NCBI RefSeq assembly: GCF_015674855.1
Contig: NZ_JADMLG010000004.1
Coordinates: forward strand, 434,001 to 498,000
From: Nocardia bovistercoris
Lineage (GTDB): Bacteria; Actinomycetota; Actinomycetes; Mycobacteriales; Mycobacteriaceae
DNA: 64,000 nucleotides
Reading direction: 5' to 3'
The translations under genes and the position numbers were made by a program. Numbering within the stretch: the stretch's first letter is position 1; every line of letters begins with the position of its first letter. Below, in pieces: positions 61,893 to 64,000 of this stretch. A model generated the notes under the pieces. The model was given only the letters and a program-made list of their open reading frames with translations, ran no database searches and was not told the origin of the DNA.

Positions 61893-62498
61893 TCAGGCGC
61901 GGTCTTCTCCGTAGGGCAGCAGGGTCCGCACTCCGCGCGCCAGCGTCTCCGGTGTCGGGTCGCCGATGATGAGGTGCTGCAGGATGAATCCTGGCAGGAG
62001 GCCGATGAGCGCCGAGGCCACCGCTTCGGTGTCGGCGTTCTCGGGTAGCCAGCCCACCGCTCGCATCCGCTCGCTGTATTCGTGCCACACCTCGCGCAGG
62101 GCGAGGATCGCGTCCCGCACGTAACCGGTGGCTTCGGGGCGGACCAGCGCCAGCGACCAGGCCTGCGGTGCGAGCCGAACCGGCCCTTCCGGACCGCTGC
62201 GTTCCACTATGTATTCGGCGATCGGCCCGATGAGTTCGGCGGGCGTCGGCAGCGTGTCGGCGCGGATCGCTTCGAGCATGGTGGCGCGCAGCCCGACCAT
62301 GGTCTGGGTGGCGAGGGCGGCGACGATGTCGTCCTTGCTCTTGAAGTAGCGGTACACCGCGCCCGCGGACAGCCCGGATTCGGCGAACACGTCCTGCATG
62401 GAGGTGTCGTGGAAGCCTTTGCGGGCGAAGCACAGTCGTGCCGCGTCCAGGATCTGCCGCCTGCGGCGCTCCAGGTGTTCCTCGCTGACTCGTGGCAT
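61893..62498 (-). CDS. TetR-family repressor
   Basis: Product of 201 residues. Helix-turn-helix at about 14-60 (RQILDAARLCFARKGFHDTS, VFAESGLSAGAVYRYFKSKDDI). The C-terminal domain fits the TetR group next to efflux or membrane genes. ATG 62498 has TACTTT at -12 to -7, so leaderless; the frame is open upstream without support. Divergent from a membrane protein gene with palindromic sites between. Confidence 0.92.
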   Translation of the reverse strand: MPRVSEEHLERRRRQILDAARLCFARKGFHDTSMQDVFAESGLSAGAVYRYFKSKDDIVAALATQTMVGLRATMLEAIRADTLPTPAELIGPIAEYIVERSGPEGPVRLAPQAWSLALVRPEATGYVRDAILALREVWHEYSERMRAVGWLPENADTEAVASALIGLLPGFILQHLIIGDPTPETLARGVRTLLPYGEDRA

Positions 62499-62511
62499 GG
62501 ACTCAAAGTAA

Positions 62512-62587
62512 AACGAATATCCGTTCTTGACAAGTCCGTCGGGGGCGTGCGACCGTGAGGGCATCGAAAAAGAACGAACATTCGATT
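62512..62587. promoter_or_regulatory. Two AACGAAT-type operator sites
   Basis: AACGAAT-ATCCGTT (62512-62525, one mismatch from palindromic) lies just upstream of the TetR -10 element, and a weaker AACGAAC-ATTCGAT (62573-62586) just before the membrane-protein Shine-Dalgarno. Both are built from the same half-site AACGAAT. They are likely sites of the divergent TetR. Confidence 0.55.
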
Positions 62588-62600
62588 TTCGGGAGAGATC

Positions 62601-63839
62601 ATGAACTCCACCAAGCGGGCGCTCGCGATCGGCCTCGGCGCCGCCCTGCTCCAAGCCCTCATGCTCATCGCCTTCGCGTGGCCCGCCGCCAATATCGCGC
62701 CGCGCGACCTACCCCTCGCCGTCGCCGGACCGCAGGCGGGCGCCGTCGAGACCCGGCTGCACCAGACCGCGCCCGGCGCCTTCGAGATCACCACCGTCGC
62801 CGACGAGGCCGCCGCCCGCGCCGCCATCGCGGATCGCGAGGTCTACGGGGCGATCGTCACCGGTGCGGGCGCGCCGCGCATGCTGGTCGCCTCCGGTGCG
62901 AGTCCCGCTGTGGCGCAACAACTCGCGGCCATGGCTCAAACGCTGTCCGGTGTGCCCCCGGCCGCCGTCGAGGATGTGGTCGCCGCCGATTCCGACGACC
63001 CGCGTGGCACCGCCTTCGGTGCGATGGTGCTGCCACTGGTGATGTCGGGCATCGCCGCGGGTGTGCTGCTCAGCCTCGTGATCCCGACGGCGGCGGCGCG
63101 CGGCGCGGGTCTGCTGAGCTTCGGTGTCGCGGGTGGGCTGCTGAGTACGGCGATCATCCAAGGCTGGATGTCGGTGGTGCCGGGCCCGTATCTGCTGCTC
63201 TCGGCGGTGGCCGGGCTGGTATCGGCGGCGGTGGCGGGTGCGGTCGTCGGGCTCGCCGCCGTCGTCGGTCGCGCAGGCATCGGTATCGCGGCGCTCACCA
63301 TGTTGCTGGTCGGCAACCCGTTCTCGGCCGCGACCTCGGCGCCCGAACTGCTCCCGCAGCCCTGGGGTGCGATCGGGCAGTATCTCCCGCCGGGAGCGGC
63401 GGCTTCGCTGCTGCGCTCGGTCGCGTTCTTCGACGGCACAGGCGCTGCGAAACCGCTTGCGGTGCTGGGAGTCTGGGTTGCGGTGGCCGCTGTCCTGCTG
63501 ATCGTCGGCGTACTGCGCGAACGCGCCGCCGGGCAGGACAGGGCGGCTGTTCTCACCGGCACCGGCACCGGGCAGGACTGGGCATCGGCCCCCGCTTGCG
63601 CTGAGTCGGACCGGACCTCGGTTCCAACCGGCGCCGAGTCGGACGGGGCTCCGACCCTCACGGGTGCCGAGTCGGACGGGGCTCGGATCCTCACGGGTGC
63701 CGAGTCGGACGGGACTCCGATCCTTACGAGTGCGGAGTCGGACCGGACGGCAGTCCCCATGGACGCCCGATCGAACCGGAAGTCGGCCTCCGCAGGCGAC
63801 ACCCCGACCGGACTACGGTCGGTGCGGGCGACACGGTGA
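62601..63839 (+). CDS. Multi-pass membrane protein with 33-bp C-terminal repeat
   Basis: Product of 412 residues. Helix 1 (ALAIGLGAALLQALMLIAFAW), then an extracytoplasmic region (about 30-135), then five to six helices (VLPLVMSGIAAGVLLSLVIP to VLGVWVAVAAVLLIVGVL), an ABC-2/YhgE-like layout. Residues about 332-390 are five imperfect 11-residue repeats (LTGAESDGAPT type) from a 33-bp DNA repeat starting near 63600, 63633, 63666, 63699 and 63732; they are hydrophilic and cytoplasmic by inference. ATG 62601 has GGGAGAG. Regulated probably by the divergent TetR. Transport substrate unknown. Confidence 0.8.
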   Translation: MNSTKRALAIGLGAALLQALMLIAFAWPAANIAPRDLPLAVAGPQAGAVETRLHQTAPGAFEITTVADEAAARAAIADREVYGAIVTGAGAPRMLVASGASPAVAQQLAAMAQTLSGVPPAAVEDVVAADSDDPRGTAFGAMVLPLVMSGIAAGVLLSLVIPTAAARGAGLLSFGVAGGLLSTAIIQGWMSVVPGPYLLLSAVAGLVSAAVAGAVVGLAAVVGRAGIGIAALTMLLVGNPFSAATSAPELLPQPWGAIGQYLPPGAAASLLRSVAFFDGTGAAKPLAVLGVWVAVAAVLLIVGVLRERAAGQDRAAVLTGTGTGQDWASAPACAESDRTSVPTGAESDGAPTLTGAESDGARILTGAESDGTPILTSAESDRTAVPMDARSNRKSASAGDTPTGLRSVRATR

Positions 63840-63864
63840 CGTTCCGCTGATCGAACACCGAGGA

Positions 63865-63901
63865 CGCTGCCGCGCGGTGGGAATCCCATCGCGCGGCAGC
63901 G
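63865..63901. terminator. Hairpin terminator between convergent genes
   Basis: A 17-bp stem CGCTGCCGCGCGGTGGG / CCCATCGCGCGGCAGCG (one G-U) with loop AAT, 25 nt after the membrane-protein stop and 28 nt from the stop of the convergent partial gene. Confidence 0.85.
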
Positions 63902-63929
63902 GCTCGTCATCGATGAAGAGGCGAACCGA

Positions 63930-64000
63930 TCACTGCGGCAGAACGAGTTCATCCGTGCTGAAGGGGCTCATCGCCCGCCGAAGCGGTTCACTGCACGGTG
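63930..64000 (-). CDS. Possible C-terminal end of a gene running off the window
   Basis: On the minus strand an open frame reads from the window edge ..PCSEPLRRAMSPFSTDELV and then LPQ, stop TGA at 63932-63930. Supporting this, a strong hairpin sits just beyond, as expected between convergent genes. Only about 22 residues are visible; no identification. Confidence 0.4.
   Translation of the reverse strand, partial: PCSEPLRRAMSPFSTDELVLPQ

Overview
The window is chromosomal DNA of a high-GC, mycolic-acid-containing actinobacterium, most likely Nocardia or a close relative. The support is high GC with GC-rich third codon positions, an antigen-85-like esterase, an IniA-type dynamin, XRE/DUF397 pairs, and a core gene order that, as I remember the M. 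tuberculosis map, follows Rv2360c to Rv2405 in inverted orientation. I ran no searches; family names come from reading the translations.

The conserved backbone runs as follows. lepA (0.5-2.3 kb), GH15 trehalase (6.7-8.7) and a small membrane protein (9.3) come first. The sulfate ABC importer subI-cysT-cysW-cysA follows (16.5-20.4). The sulfate-reduction operon sirA-cysH-cysD-cysN-CbiX chelatase (37.6 back to 31.6) is divergent from hemW (38.2). Then come hrcA-dnaJ-rsmE (41.1-44.3), phoH-ybeY-corC-like-CDA-like-era (44.8-49.3), an amidase (49.3-50.8), and recO-uppS-conserved ORF (59.8-61.9).

Accessory blocks are inserted in this frame: an IniB-like/IniA-like pair (2.6-6.7); M48 protease, three alpha/beta hydrolases and a cholesterol-oxidase-like enzyme (9.7-15.8); an AurF-type diiron oxygenase with a ferredoxin-reductase, an Hsp70-like protein with a Gly-rich tail, HAD, VOC, WYL regulator, SGNH hydrolase and MFS/TetR (20.5-31.4); and a mosaic block between amidase and recO (50.9-59.7). 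That last block holds a hydrolase/TetR operon, a thioredoxin-reductase-like enzyme with its XRE-cupin regulator, a broken HigB-type toxin with a separated XRE antitoxin, a probable Tn3 transposase tail, a MerR/DinB pair and an XRE-DUF397 pair. The right edge has a TetR regulator divergent from a membrane protein with a 33-bp coding repeat.

The genes form a coherent sulfur programme. SubI/CysTWA import sulfate, CysDN make APS, CysH (with the CC...CxxC iron-sulfur signature) reduces it to sulfite, and SirA reduces sulfite to sulfide; the CbiX protein should supply siroheme. No APS kinase is seen, which fits direct APS reduction. Both sulfur operons are preceded by a short leaderless ORF with cysteine codons near its end, absent from ordinary gene lists: a 30-codon ORF before sirA (37685-37777) and a 29-codon ORF before subI (16195-16284). 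They resemble the cysteine-attenuator leader peptides known in mycobacteria and are the most interesting regulatory feature here. Eleven starts in the window share a -10 element (A at -11, T at -7) placed exactly for leaderless transcription.
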